This document shows, in pieces, positions 44,576-56,092 of a stretch of DNA of 64,000 nucleotides (the stretch's first letter is position 1; every line of letters starts with the position of its first letter). The DNA comes from Dendrobium chrysotoxum (taxonomy: Eukaryota; Streptophyta; Magnoliopsida; Asparagales; Orchidaceae), in assembly GCA_019925795.1 (NCBI GenBank), contig CM034315.1, forward strand, positions 27,633,867-27,697,866. Reading direction: 5' to 3'. Below the pieces are notes generated by a model, which ran no database searches, was not told the origin of the DNA, and worked only from the letters and a program-made list of their open reading frames with translations. The translations under genes and the position numbers were made by a program.

Positions 44576-45185
44576 GCGACTGCATGCCCATTTTGGGAAA
44601 ATCAAAGGGCAAGGTGCAGACGATAATGTGATGAGTAAAGCCATGGAATTAAGATTGGATGGTGATGAGGTGTTGAAGAAGGATCATGGGCTTGAATGCA
44701 GATTGACTGGCACGGATATCTCCCTGTCCGGTGAAGCATCATCTGCTAACAATCTTATGGAGGTATATGGGAATCAGGTTGTTTCAATGGATGCGGATTC
44801 AAGTGTTTGTGTGTTTGAAGTGTGTGGGAATGTTTGTGGGAATAGATTGCAAGAGCTGCTTGATGCAGGTGTGGACTGCTCCGGTCCCAATCCTCCTGAA
44901 GAGCTGAATTCATCCTTTTGCACTTCAGATGTTCGGATGAAGGTGGCTGAAGGCAAAAAAACTGCTAATCCTCATTGCTTAATCAATGCAAAAATACACA
45001 ATCTCACTGCTTTTGTATATGGCTGGAGGAAACACAACATAATGGCAAGCAAGATAAGAAGCTGTAATATGGAGCTGAAGAGAGATTCTTTCCTGTGTTG
45101 GTTGCTTTGGCGAGCAAGACAAGAAGCTCTATTTCATGAAAAAAAACTTAGGAGCTATATGGAACTTCATCCTGGGAGAACATAA
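44576..45185 (+). pseudogene. Second captured sequence in the Pack-MULE, origin unknown
   Basis: An open frame ends at 45185 (221 codons if started at 44520, which overlaps the thaumatin fragment in another frame). From 44632 it reads MSKAMELRLDGDEVLKKDH and ends in a basic part (SFLCWLLWRARQEALFHEKK). I do not recognise it. Its codon content is less AT-rich than its neighbours. It could be one or more exon pieces of a host gene. Confidence 0.45.
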
Positions 45186-45233
45186 ACCGAAGGAATAGCC
45201 GATGGATATTTCTGGATGGAGAAACGATCGTGC

Positions 45234-45401
45234 GTGGGCGGCATGGAGAAGACGACCAGCGTGGGCAGCATGAGCACCTAATTTTTGAATCCGCCGTCAA
45301 ATGGGAAGTTCGCACAACAGTTCGAATCACTTGGGATGCATTCGGACGGCTTGGAGAAGATGACCGTAGTGGGCGGCATGGAGAAGACGACCAGCGTAGG
45401 C
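45234..45401. repeat. 33-bp direct repeat in the Pack-MULE
   Basis: 45234-45266 and 45369-45401 share a GTGGGCGGCATGGAGAAGAC block and the bases after it, with one difference. They are 135 bp apart. Confidence 0.8.
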
Positions 45402-45571
45402 GACATGGAGTTGCTCGATCGGGATGTCCTCGCTTCAGAGGTAATGGAGGTAACAGGAGTGGTAATTTTGGTAACTTTGTAGTGTTTTAGGTGGTTGAAT
45501 AGTAAATAGAGAAGTTTGGGTGTTAGATAAGTAAATAGAGTAGTTTTAAGTGTTATGTATGTAAAAATCCC

Positions 45572-45580
45572 TTTATTTTT
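45572..45580. repeat. Target-site duplication of the Pack-MULE (right)
   Basis: TTTATTTTT, same as 44295-44303. Confidence 0.85.
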
Positions 45581-45614
45581 TCTTAAGTATTTTTAAATCA
45601 TAATTCTTAGACCC

Positions 45615-45626
45615 TCAATGATACCA
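45615..45626 (-). other. Primer binding site of element E (degenerate)
   Basis: Sense TGGTATCATTGA. The first eight bases match the initiator-Met site, and it is two bases from the LTR. Confidence 0.75.
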
Positions 45627-45684
45627 GTTAAAAATTCAAGGGAGGATGTTAAGCCTCATTGAACTATCCCTAGGCACACAAAGA

Positions 45685-45702
45685 GGGGGGGGGGGGGGGG
45701 GG
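45685..45702. repeat. 18-base G tract in LTR E
   Basis: An uninterrupted run of 18 G at the same LTR position as the tracts in A, B and C. Confidence 0.9.
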
Positions 45703-46035
45703 TTTGAATCTGTTCTTTAAAAATTTACACCTTAAAAAAACTATTTTTTAAAAAAATAATGTTAAAAAAAAAAAGCGGAAGCAAATATAGAAAATATTTT
45801 TGATCATTTTAGTAAAGTAGCTGCAAATAAATACCAAAAATAAGATGCAAAAAATAAAATGAGCACACTAGAATTTAATAGTGGTTCAGTCAACTTTGAC
45901 TTATATCCACTCCCTGAGTCCTCCTCTCTAGATATTGCACTAAATTATTAGTGTCTCTTATTTAGCCCCTATAACAAGGTGGAGAAGCCCTTACAAAAAA
46001 CACTTCCACTAACCTGGTGCAGTGGAGAAATAGAA

Positions 46036-46220
46036 TCCTTTTCACCCTCTTAGTGAGGTAAAGAACATTGGAGGCTTTTTTCACCCTTGTGGTGAAGGCA
46101 GTGAACCTTGGAAGCTCTTTCACCTTCCAGGTGAAGGTAGAAAACCTGGAAGAGGTTTCTCCCATATGGTGAAGGCAGAGTACATCAATCATTTTTCCCT
46201 TTGAAGGTGAAGGCAGAGAA
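46036..46220. repeat. Hairpin-type minisatellite in LTR E (5' copy)
   Basis: Five units of about 36-42 bp, including TTCACCCTTGTGGTGAAGG and TTCACCTTCCAGGTGAAGG. Confidence 0.75.
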
Positions 46221-46456
46221 CATCAATCTTCAATCTTGAAGCCTTTCACCATAGATTAACCCCAACAGATCTACTAAGCCACTAGAGGTATAAAGGTACA
46301 AGCCTTCTTGGAGCATCAGTGTGAAAACCACTCACACTCCTCCCTCTCACACAACCTCACCTTCTCCTTCTCCAATGCTCTACTACCTCCCACAAAGCTC
46401 TCTCCCAGAATCCCTTTAATAGCTAAAGAGATCTCTTAAGAGACTAATAGGAAATC

Positions 46457-47050
46457 TTTTATACAAGGCTTCATATAAACCTTAAAATTTTAATTTTATT
46501 GCATCTAATTATATAGTACAATCATTGATCGTACTTTATGATTAGTTTAATTTACCCAGTCTGTACTATACAAAGAATAGGGTCCTGTATGATTAGTTTA
46601 ATTTCTTAAATTTATTAACCAATATGAGTTTAGAATCATACATAAGGATTAGTTCGACCGAATAGGATTTTCATCCAGTATGATCACTGGTGATTAATTA
46701 TCATTCAGGGATCAAATCAGATCGTCACTATGATGGGGTCATCGTACAGCATGATCTGATAAATTAATTTATCCTAATTTGATTTCTTAATTATATAATC
46801 AAATTTGACAAGATTTGTTAATATTATCCAATAGCATTGGAATCGTATAGTTTGATTAGTTAAAATTTTAAATTTCCAATTATTGCCTAATTTTTTTATT
46901 ACGATTGGTGCTTCTAATTTAACCTTATATGATTTGGATCATGTTGTATGATTAGTTTAAATACATTAATTATTTAATTAGCCATTATTAATAATTTTCT
47001 AGATAATTAATCGTATAGTACTATCTTTATCGTATGGTATGATTAATTCA
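46457..47050 (-). promoter_or_regulatory. U3 region of LTR E (5' copy)
   Basis: TATAAAA (minus) at 46457-46463, then 45 bp to a decayed palindrome pair 46508-46522 and 46528-46542 (starts 20 bp apart). The second is followed by TTAGTTTAA. Confidence 0.5.
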
Positions 47051-47356
47051 AAAAATTTTAACTATTCATTTTCTCACTCCCTTGTGTGTGTTTACGATCA
47101 TAAAAATAGCGTACAACATTATATGACATAGAATCAAGAAATATGAAATTAAAGAAATCAAAAAGTACAGACTCTTTCAACACATCCTATTCTACCAAAA
47201 CTTGAGCCCTAAATGATCTTGAATGGTGTATGATGTACCTAAAATATTAGTACATATAGAAACAAATATACAATACAAATTCTAAGAGAAATAAAAATTT
47301 AAATAATAATGTTTAATATCATTAAAATTACAAGCTTAGGATCCCAGATTTCAATA

Positions 47357-48954
47357 ACATGTGCCTAGGCCATCTGAAGCAAGAAGGCTGGCTGAGGTGG
47401 CCAAAATCTTCCAAAATAGTAATAACTTTGCTTGGTTTATCAATATCAAACTACATAATATACTACTTGATCTCTAACTGATTCAGTGAACTGTTAAACA
47501 CTTATTGGACCATCCCATTTGCATTGGCCACCAGGCCTAGTCCCACCTTATTAGAATTCCATTTTTTTTAGCCCTTATAATCCTATAAATACTCTTCATC
47601 TCAATAAAGAAGGTTTCTACTTTTTTTCATTTTGAAACCTTCCCTTTGAGTACTTAAGTGAATCCTAGACATCCTCTAGAGATTTAGATCATATTTTGTA
47701 TGAGTTTAATCAAACTTTAATAATCACTCTCCTGCTAAAATCCATTTGCCTAACCATTCCTCCTTAAGGTCTGCAACCTGAAGAGGAATCATGCTTTGGA
47801 GCTAAATGAACTCATATAAATCAAAACCCCATCAATTGAGCTATAAATAGAGGTAAACTCAAAACCTTATCCTGTATATAGATAGTTTCGGCCTATTATG
47901 TAGTGAACTGTTAATCCATGGTTATTAAGTTGTTGGACTGGAATTCCTACTTAGATGATCCTCTGTGATCATTTTGAGCAAATCCCATCAAGTGAATCTC
48001 CTAGATCAAGTTAAAATGTGTTCAAGGTTGAATTTATTTGTGGGTGGTTTAAGAAAAAATCTAATCGGCTCATTTCATTTAAATTTGAAAAATGGCACTT
48101 ATTTTATAGAACTAGATCTCATGCTCCTCTTCTACTATTGCGAGGCATAATTATCCGGCCACTCAATCTCTTATAAAATAATTGATATCAAATAAAAGCT
48201 ATCTGGGGTCCACACTCTTTTAGTGACCAAACAGATTGTACTATGTTAGTGCACACACACAATCAACATGTTGACTATGTAAATCCATTGATCCAACAAA
48301 TTTAATTAATAAAAAATGTTCAAACTTTTAAAAATTAAATCTCCTCATCCAATTGACTGATTTGCATGTGTGAGCCATTTATGAATTCTTTTTCGAATGT
48401 TCTATGAATGCTTTATAAACTTAAGGCAATATTCTAAGTAGATTTAAAGTAGTTTCATAAATACTCCACATTATACTTATTAAATTAAATAGAATAATCA
48501 TTTTGAATTGACTTCAAATTTTTAGGGATGGTTCATGTGTACTTTTCATACATTCCAAAAATTATTTAGATTTATTTAAATTCTTAGGAAGCCTCAATTG
48601 TAATTTTAAATTTCTATATTAGATCTTGAACTCAAAATTCAAAATTCCATAATGCTGAATCTATAGGGAATTTTGGTATGATCTTCTGTGGATTATTATC
48701 TTTAGAGTCAAGGGTTGGTTAGCCACCAATTTTGGTCCAATATTTGGTTAAGATAGCATATTATAAAAAATTTAAAAGTTTAAATTCATTTATTTTTAAA
48801 TTTTGTAAAAAAACTTAGGAAGGCTTTGTTGTGCTCAAATTTCTCAGGTTTAAACCTTGTTTCATAAATGACACATGATTTAAACTTTAAGTCAACTGGA
48901 GACCATTTCTTCTATCAATTAGCAAACCCTAGTTTAACGTACATAGTTGACCTA
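47357..48954. other. Unclassified region without genes
   Basis: No transposon protein or conserved ORF is visible. A TATAAATA (47584-47591) followed at a short distance by AATAAA (47603-47608) resembles the compact promoter and polyadenylation arrangement of some LTRs. No matching LTR pair was found. Confidence 0.45.
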
Positions 48955-49109
48955 GAGAGGAGACTATTTCAAAAACCTCTTTCTAACGACTTCTTTCTCT
49001 CTCCTCTTTGTGACCTAAGCTCTAGCAATTGTTGTTTCCACTATTCAAATCATCGCATTCCCGTCCATTGTGGTTAAATTTTGAGGTGCCTTTGTGTTTT
49101 CTTTTAAGA

Positions 49110-50054
49110 TTTCTGCTCCTAAAGAAGCATCCAAAAGAGATTTTGCTTGGTCATAATGACACATGATTTATTTTGGATTCTTGTTGAATTGGATATCACT
49201 AAGAAGTATCCAAAAGAGATTTGGCTTGGTTCTAAAAATTCAGGTTATTTATAGAAGTTGAATTTGAAAATGTTCCAGACTTTTGTATTCATTGCAAGGT
49301 TCATGGCCACTCCATAAATGATTGTTTTGTGGCTCATCCTCAACTTAGGAAGAATAATAAATTTCTAAACCCGTGGTTGGGGAATAGTCGTATAATGGAC
49401 ATCATAATATTATTCATGAGGCTGAGAAAAATATGAATATGGAGGATCTTAAGGCATGTGGTGATGACATAGAGAATGTCCCTTCTGAATATCCCCATAG
49501 GGAGAAGAGTATAGGATTAAGGGCAACAATGAATTTGCTAATAATGAGGATCCTGCTTTAGGTGAGGGCCTACAAATACATGATTGAGATTGGCAAGTTT
49601 TGGAGGGGAGGGTTATTGAGGATTACAATCAATACATGCCTAGCTTTTTGATAAATCATGGCAATGAGGGTAATAAGGAAATTGAGGGGGATTCTCCAAT
49701 CCATCTGATGGTGATCATAGGATAGAAACACTAGACAATTGTCCTCTAAACCAAATTAATGATGATAATTGTAGAACATCGGCTGATCATGTTTCAAACA
49801 GGCTAAATTTGTCTACCAAGCTTAAGTTTGAGGTCAATGAGGAGGGGGAAATTGATTTGCATGATTCTTCATCACCTAAGGATATTCTAAAGGGGAATGC
49901 TAACACCTCTATATCATCATCGAATGGTAATGCTGAAAATATTGAAGAAGAATTCAAAATAGTTTACAAAAAGAAAACAAAGACCAATAAGAATAAAAAT
50001 TCTTACACCCCTAAGGTCACTCGAGCTTATAATGCCCCTTCCATGAATGGTTAA
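49110..50054 (+). pseudogene. LINE-2 ORF1 (C-terminal half)
   Basis: Fragments read YPKEIWLGSKNS and a zinc knuckle CIHCKVHGHSINDC (49284-49325) with all four ligands, then an acidic tail that is open from 49809 to its stop at 50054. A short local duplication of the KKYPKEIWLG segment lies at about 49121-49235. The DUF4283-type domain seen in LINE-4 is missing. The ORF1 stop overlaps the ORF2 start by 8 nt (ATG at 50047). Confidence 0.75.
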
Positions 50055-53000
50055 AGCTCTTGTATGGAATATTAGGGGTGTGAGGGATGCTTTGTCCAAG
50101 GATAAGGTTAAGAATTTATGTTGGATTCATGATATTCATCTACTTGTTTTAATAGAGCCATTAATTTCACCTTCGAAGCTCGATTTATTTGTAAAAACCT
50201 TGGCTTTGATTTGGCTTTTAGCAATTGTTCTAATAAAATATGGATTTTTTGGAAGCATTTTATTTTCTTAGATATTATTTTGGATCTTCCTCAAATGGTT
50301 CATAATAGAATAAAATTTCTTCAGTTCTCTTGTTATGCCTCTTTCGTCTATGTTTCTTGCTCCAAGTCAGGTAGAAAGATTTTATGGGAACAGCTCAATG
50401 ATTTCTCTTCTAATATTCAAGCCCCTTGGTTGTTGGTGGTGATTTTAATAAAGTTACCAATGTTTTTAAAAGGGCCGGGGGTAACTCCCCTAACTTTCAA
50501 GCTATGAAAGACTTCAATGATATGATTTTGATTTGCAATTTACATGATATCGGATATTCTGGTAATGTTTTTACTTGGAATAAGGGTACTATGTAGCAAA
50601 GATTGGATCGTCTTCTTTTTTAATGATTTTTGGATTTCGTCTTATCAAATGACTCACATTGAACACTTAACCAGAACTTTATCTGATCATTCTCCTTTAT
50701 TATTAAGTATTTTTATGAATAACAAAATTATCTATCAACCTTTTAGATTTCAAAATATATGGTTCCTCGCAGATACTTTTTTCAATGTTCTACAAAGTAA
50801 CTGGCATGCCCCCCTTTTCCCATTTGATAATGTTTGGGGTATGAATAGATTATGGTTTAAACTTAAGAGACTTAAACAAAAATTAACCTAGTGGAATAAA
50901 TGTATTTTTAAGAATATCTTCACTTCTATTTTGGAAGCTAAAAAAACCACGGATATTACTGGTAAGAATTATATGCATGATTCATTTGTTGAGAATTTTT
51001 CTACTCTTAACCAAGCTAAAACTAGTCTTTTCAGACTCTAGAAAAAAGAAAAGGCCTATTGGAGACAAAATGTCTCTACTAAATTTCTTCTAGAAGGTGA
51101 TCGTAATACGAAATGTTTTCATAGTATTGCTAACCATAAAAAGGTGACTAATCAGATTCATAAAATTACTTCTCCTGATGCTCTGGTAATTAATAATCCT
51201 AATTTAGTTTTTCATTATGGTGTTGAGTATTTTAAAATTCCTTCGATAAAGCTTTTTGCCAGGATTTGAACATAAACTTCTCTTTTATTCCTTCTATTCT
51301 TTTTGAGGAGGATAATTTGTTTTAGACTAAGATTCCCTTTAAAGAGGAAATCTGGCAGACCATGTAAGGTATGAATTCGAATTTGTGGTTGGTCGTGATG
51401 GTTTCACCACTAAATTCTTTCAAAAAGCGTGGTGTATAATTAAAGTGGACCTAGTCAATGCAGTTGTGGATTTCTTTTTGGGTAACCCTTACCCTAAAAT
51501 TTTAACCTTTACTTCTATTGCTTTAATTCCTAAGCAGAATGTCATTAATTATTGGAATGATTTTCGCTCCTTCAGTTTATGTTCTTTCTTTAATAAGCTT
51601 ATTGCTAATTTACTTGTGGGAAGATTATCTTTATTTTTACCTAAGATTATTTCTCTGGAACAAATTGGTTTTGTTCAAGGTAGGTCTATATTTGATAATG
51701 TTCTGCTTGCCTAGAATTAGTTCATGATTTACATGCTAATATTATTGGGGGTAATTTTATCTTTAAAATTTATATTACTAAAGCTTATAATAATTTAAAT
51801 TTGGTATTTCCTTACACTATGCTTAAGTTTTTGGTTTAAATATGCAATTCATTGAGTTGATCACGAATAGTATTGAGAATTGCTTCTTTTTTGTCATGAT
51901 CAATGGTAAGTCACACGATTTTTTCAAATCTTCTCATGGACTTAGACAGGGTGATCCTTTATCTCCAGCTATCTTTATCATTACTATGCAATATTTATTT
52001 AGAAGGCTTAATTAGTTATTTAGATCCCATAATAGTTTGTAGTTTAGAACTTTCGGTGGGTTAATTCCTATTACCCACCTGAGCTTTGCTAATGATTTCA
52101 TTAGTTTTACTAATGGCTCTATCAAAATTCTTTACATCTTGTTTCAGTTTCTCAATAGATTTTGGCTTGCTAGTGGTTTTATTTTTAACCCCTCTAAGAG
52201 TTATTTCATTCATGCTAACTCCATATCTCAAAGGAGAATTATTAGTATTATAAACAAGTTTGGTTTTGCTTCTAAAATTTTACCTATGAAATATTTAGGT
52301 ACTCCCCTTTACAAGGGGAAGAAACTTTCACATTTATTTGATGTCATTTTCTCTACTATTCGTATGAAACTTTCATCTTGGGCTTTTAATTTCCTTTCAT
52401 TTGGTGGTAGATTATTCCTTATTAAACATGTTTTATGTTCTATTCCTATTTATCTTTTACACACCCTAAATCCTACTTTAAATCTTTGTAGTAGAAAGGA
52501 AAGAATTTTCAATAAATCTTTTTAGGGTGCTAAAGTTGGTAAGCATGTTGGTTTGTGGTGGTCTTGGAATAACCTTTCTGGGCTTCTGGATGAGGGCCGT
52601 TTAGGTTTGAAGACCTTGACTGACATGTCTAAAGCTTTCTCCAACAAACTTTAGTTTTCTTTCCCATCTAAGAAAAGTTTGTGGGCTAATTTTATGCTTT
52701 ATAGATATTATGTTGGTAAGCACCCTCTCATTTGTCACTCAAATAAGGTGACTCTTTTAATTGGAAAAGGTTATGTTCCATTAAGTGAGAGGCTGAAAAA
52801 TTTATACAATGGGGATAAGGGCTAGTAACATTTTCTTTTGGCAAGACAACTGGTTGGGTAACTTTTCTAATGATAATTTATTAAACACTCGCTCCACTTT
52901 TGCTTGCGAAGTTAAGGATTTTATTATTAATGGGGTTTGGAATATTGATTTGCTTTATAATTATGTTCCTGATTTTATTATCAATTCTATCATCAAGATT

Positions 53001-54060
53001 CCCATACATTTGAATAATGAGGATTGCATTTTGTTTAATCTTTCTAATGATGGTAAGTTTACTATTAAGCAGATTTGGAATTCTATTTGGCAAACTCACC
53101 CAAAAGTTTTGCTTTATACAGCTATTTGGCATGCCAACATTCCTTCCTCTTACTTTATTCTTATGTGGAAGATTTTGCATAACCATTTGCTTCTAGATTT
53201 TATCTTATTGAAAAGGGTTTTCATATTGTCTCTAAGTGTCAATGTTGTTATCATATTGAAAACACCAATCATGTTTTTATGCAATGTCCTATTACTATAA
53301 AAGTTTGGTTATATTTTCATACCTTGATTAATGTGCAATCGTCTGGTGATTATTTCTCTATCACTAGTCTTCTTAATGATTGGTTTATTTCTACCAAAGG
53401 CCATATTAGAAATATTTTACCTGTCATCATTTGTTTGTTTTTATGGAAGTGTAAAAATGAGTCTAAGCATGAGGGAATTAAAATTAATGCATTAAGTATT
53501 ATTATTAAAGTCAAGGATAAAATTATGCAATTGGTTGTCACCAATTTATTGAAAGTGGATTCTTTTAAAAGTTTTTATCATATTGTGGCTGGCTTTGGTG
53601 TTTCTTTACAATCTTATTCCTCTGGTTTCAAATAAACAATTGTTATGTGGTTGAAGCCTTGTGAGGGCTGCTTTAAACTCAATACTGATTATTTTGTTAA
53701 TAATTTGAATGTAGGTTGTGTTGGTGTTATTAGAGATTTCAAGGGCCATGTCATTGTTGCCTTTGCGGGTTCCAGTAATGCTAATACTACTATCAAAGTT
53801 TAGATTGAATCCCTTCTTTTTTGTCTTAAATTGTGCATTTCCTTAGGTATTAATAGTGTTTGGATTGAAGTAGATGCTATGCTTTTGATTTGCTATTTGA
53901 AGGGAAGTCTATTTTCAATCCTGCTTATTTTTATATGCTTAGAGACATAAAACATTAACTCTTTTTAATATCCTTTTCTATTTCTCACATTTGAGGGGAG
54001 GCTAATGCTGCGGCTGATTTCTTAGCCAAACTTGGGTGTAATTGAACTATTTCATTAATT
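50047..54060 (+). pseudogene. LINE-2 ORF2: endonuclease, RT, zf-RVT, RNase H
   Basis: The start MVKALVWNIRGVRDAL carries the endonuclease Asn motif, and TLSDHSPLLLS near 50670-50700 is the SDH motif. RT segments: GRDGFTTKFFQKAW (51385-51714), IALIPKQNVINYWNDFRSFS and EQIGFVQGRSIFDNVLLA. Motif A reads FKIYITKAYN, with the catalytic Asp lost, and the FADD box is FAND (near 52083-52110). The thumb is at 52139-52525 (MKYLGTPLYKGKKLSHLF). zf-RVT is at 52809-53300. RNase H near 53670-54040 reads LNTDYFV, IESLLFCLKL, WIEVDAM and EANAAADFLAKLG. Many frameshifts. Not functional. Confidence 0.88.
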
Positions 54061-55908
54061 TTTTAGAAAATACTTTACTTGGGAAACTTTAAGGGTTGGT
54101 TAGATTGAACCACTCTGGTCTTCCTTATATTTATTTTAGTTAGCTGGTCTTTTCTATTTATTTTCTTGTCATATTTCTCTATTCTTTTTGGTTATTTATG
54201 CTATATTTCATCAATTTTTATGATGTAAGTTCTGTAGAATTTTTAGCTGTTGAAATTCTATTTATTGTTAAGGTTCTGCCGTGATATTTTTTAGGTATTG
54301 CATCCCTTGTGTTGTGGCCCTGTTTGAGTACTATATTACGTTTTTCTTTGTTGTTGACCATGATCTCTGCCTGGGGATTTCTTTTTATATTCCTGGAGGC
54401 CTGTTTGTTGCTGGTCGAGTTTTTTGGTTTGTGTATTCATGCCCTATTTTGTTGTTGGGGTGTTTTTAGCTTTATTGGGTCTGGCTATGATTGTTTCTTG
54501 TTGGATATTAACTTTTTGCAGTTATGCTGCTCATCTTCTCTTCCTCTGATTATTAGAGGGATGAGGGGTTATGTTACTGGGCTGAGAGTTACATTTCATG
54601 TAAGTAACAATCTTTGGCATTACTCGACCAATATATCTCTCCATAATCCATGTGTTACTGAGCTTGGGATTTGCTGCTTTCATAATTAATTTAGTGTTTT
54701 ATTTTCTAATGTGGCTCTATTTGGTTTGATCTATTCCATCTGTCTGCTTATGTGGATCTTCTGGCAGAGTTGTCTAGTTGGTGGCCTTATTATTTACGTC
54801 TACAAGGTCTATTTTCATTTTATGTTCTGGAGGTGGTTTGGGTTTGAGTAGCCGGTGCTTAGGTGTGATCATCCTGATTTTCTAAACTCGATGGGTAATT
54901 ATCTGAAAGATAAGTTGGATAATACATTGATGAGCTAGTATGATTCATGGTTTTTGCTCACTTCTACAATTTGGACCAATGATCTCTTACTATATTTATT
55001 GGTTTTGAGACTTTTCTATATTTATCTGGGAGTTTTGAGGTTATTATTTTTTTCTTTGCTTTCTCTATGACATCTCCCTGGGGCTGCTTGTGGGTGCTTC
55101 CTCTTCAGCTGATTAGCTGCTTTTGATTATTGTTGTTTATTGGGTGGGCCTTGATCATCTACTCTGGGGTTTATTGTTGTTTTTCGGCTATCTTAATAAC
55201 TCTCTAATGGAGTTGCTATTATAATAGAATGAATTGTATGCATTGGATAAATGTAGGTCTATTCTACCTTGTCATTATGATAATTGCTTACACCAGTTAG
55301 TGAAATTTTATACTTTTTAGACTCTTTATTATCATTTTACTATATCTATTATGTGTTATACTGATGTGATGGTTAATACTTCTTTCTGGGATGATTTATC
55401 ACCTGGGTCTATGCTTTTCCTGTGCTACACCCAAGTGTTTCTTATGGTAATGTCTTTCATTTCTTGTGGTTGCATTTACAGGTGGAGCTCATCTCACTCC
55501 ATACATTTTATTTTCAATTACAAATTTCCCTTTAATTTTCAATTCCTCACTTTATTACATTATTTCTATATCTTTCTTTGTAACATTTTATTTTGTAGCC
55601 ACTACTTTTTGCAGGTGTAGTGCCTTGTGGTTTTTGATCTCAAGACTCCAATTTTTTGTAAAAAGTCTGTCCATAATGCTGATTTCAAGATCTTTCTTTT
55701 TTAAGTGATGGCTCCTAGTAGCCCTAGAATGTTATTAGCTTCTCATGTATTTTTTATTAGACAGAACTTTTGGATCGTAGATTTTAGTTTTGCTTTTTTT
55801 GTAGCTAATATAAGCATTAGTGAGCAGAAGGTCCTACTTAAGGACCTTGTAATCCCTTTTTTTTTAATGTGTAGGTCCCTCCGTGGGTTTCTACCAAAAA
55901 AAAAAAAA
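54061..55908 (+). other. LINE-2 3' untranslated region and poly(A) tail
   Basis: About 1.8 kb of T/G-rich non-coding sequence. The end contains GATGGCT, TTTTTGTAGCT, GGACCTTGTA and GTCCCTCCGTGGGTTT before 13 A. These motifs recur at the ends of LINE-4 (63045-63255) and the minimal copy (63370-63590). Hydrophobic ORFs here (such as 54281-54689) reflect T-richness and are not genes. Confidence 0.75.
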
Positions 55909-56092
55909 GAGGAGACTATTTTCTTAGGTATACCAAATCATCAACGACTCTTTGCTCTAGCAATTTGGTGATTCATCTAGGGTTTTTTGGTGTGCCTGAT
56001 TTGCTCTCAAATTATGGATGGTTTCGCTCATTCAGATTAGTGCATTGAATTTTTTGTCAATTGATTTTGGTTCCTAGCTTACGTTTATTTTT

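Larger units (their letters stand above)
44304..45571. mobile_element. Pack-MULE (non-autonomous Mutator-like element)
   Basis: A 1268-bp element whose ends 44304-44324 and 45551-45571 are perfect 21-bp inverted repeats (starting GGGATTTTTACATACATAAC). They extend imperfectly to about 90 bp with repeated CTAACACC/TATTTACTT motifs. It is flanked by a 9-bp duplication. No transposase is present. The interior is far more GC-rich than the surroundings and contains a thaumatin-like gene fragment, so it is a Pack-MULE. It sits at the start codon of element E gag. Confidence 0.9.
15066..47356 (-). mobile_element. Ty1/copia element E, outer host of the nested insertions
   Basis: Reconstructed from segments: 3' LTR in two pieces (15066-15259 and 34482-35823), internal pieces (35824-36371, 41641-44303, 45572-45628) and 5' LTR (45629-47356). 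The pieces are split by element B, LINE-3 and the Pack-MULE. The order on the plus strand (LTR, PPT, ORF3 tail, integrase, protease, gag, PBS, LTR) matches a minus-strand copia element. RT, RNase H and most of ORF3 are deleted. About 55 bp of the outer end of its 3' LTR is missing, so no target duplication can be tested. Confidence 0.8.
45629..47356 (-). repeat. Element E 5' LTR (1728 bp)
   Basis: Starts TAAAAATTCAAGGG (ancestral TG) and ends TTTCAATA. It contains an 18-G tract (45685-45702), the conserved block 45873-45913, five hairpin-repeat units (46036-46220), a TATAAAA box on the minus strand (46457-46463) and decayed palindromes from 46508 to about 47050. It aligns with the split copy at 15066/34482. 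Confidence 0.87.
48955..55908 (+). mobile_element. LINE-2: L1-type LINE, nearly full span, degraded
   Basis: The 5' part (from a GAGGAGACT motif near 48957) resembles the start of LINE-4. Part of ORF1, full-span ORF2 (endonuclease, RT, zf-RVT, RNase H), a long T-rich 3' part and a 13-A tail (55896-55908) follow. The ORF1 N-terminal half is deleted. The start position is less sure than the end. Confidence 0.82.

Noticed and set aside
44438..44644. Overlapping plus and minus ORFs in the GC-rich part of the Pack-MULE
   Set aside because: They lie in other frames than the recognisable thaumatin motif and arise from high GC with few stops.
48864..49175. AATGACACATGATTTA occurring twice (near 48867 and 49155) as a LINE-2 target duplication
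   Set aside because: The second copy lies inside LINE-2 ORF1 sequence and far from its 3' end, so it does not bracket the element. More likely a local duplication.
54281..55971. Hydrophobic ORFs resembling membrane proteins
   Set aside because: They lie in the T-rich 3' part of LINE-2 and the 5' part of LINE-4. Phe/Leu richness follows from base composition.
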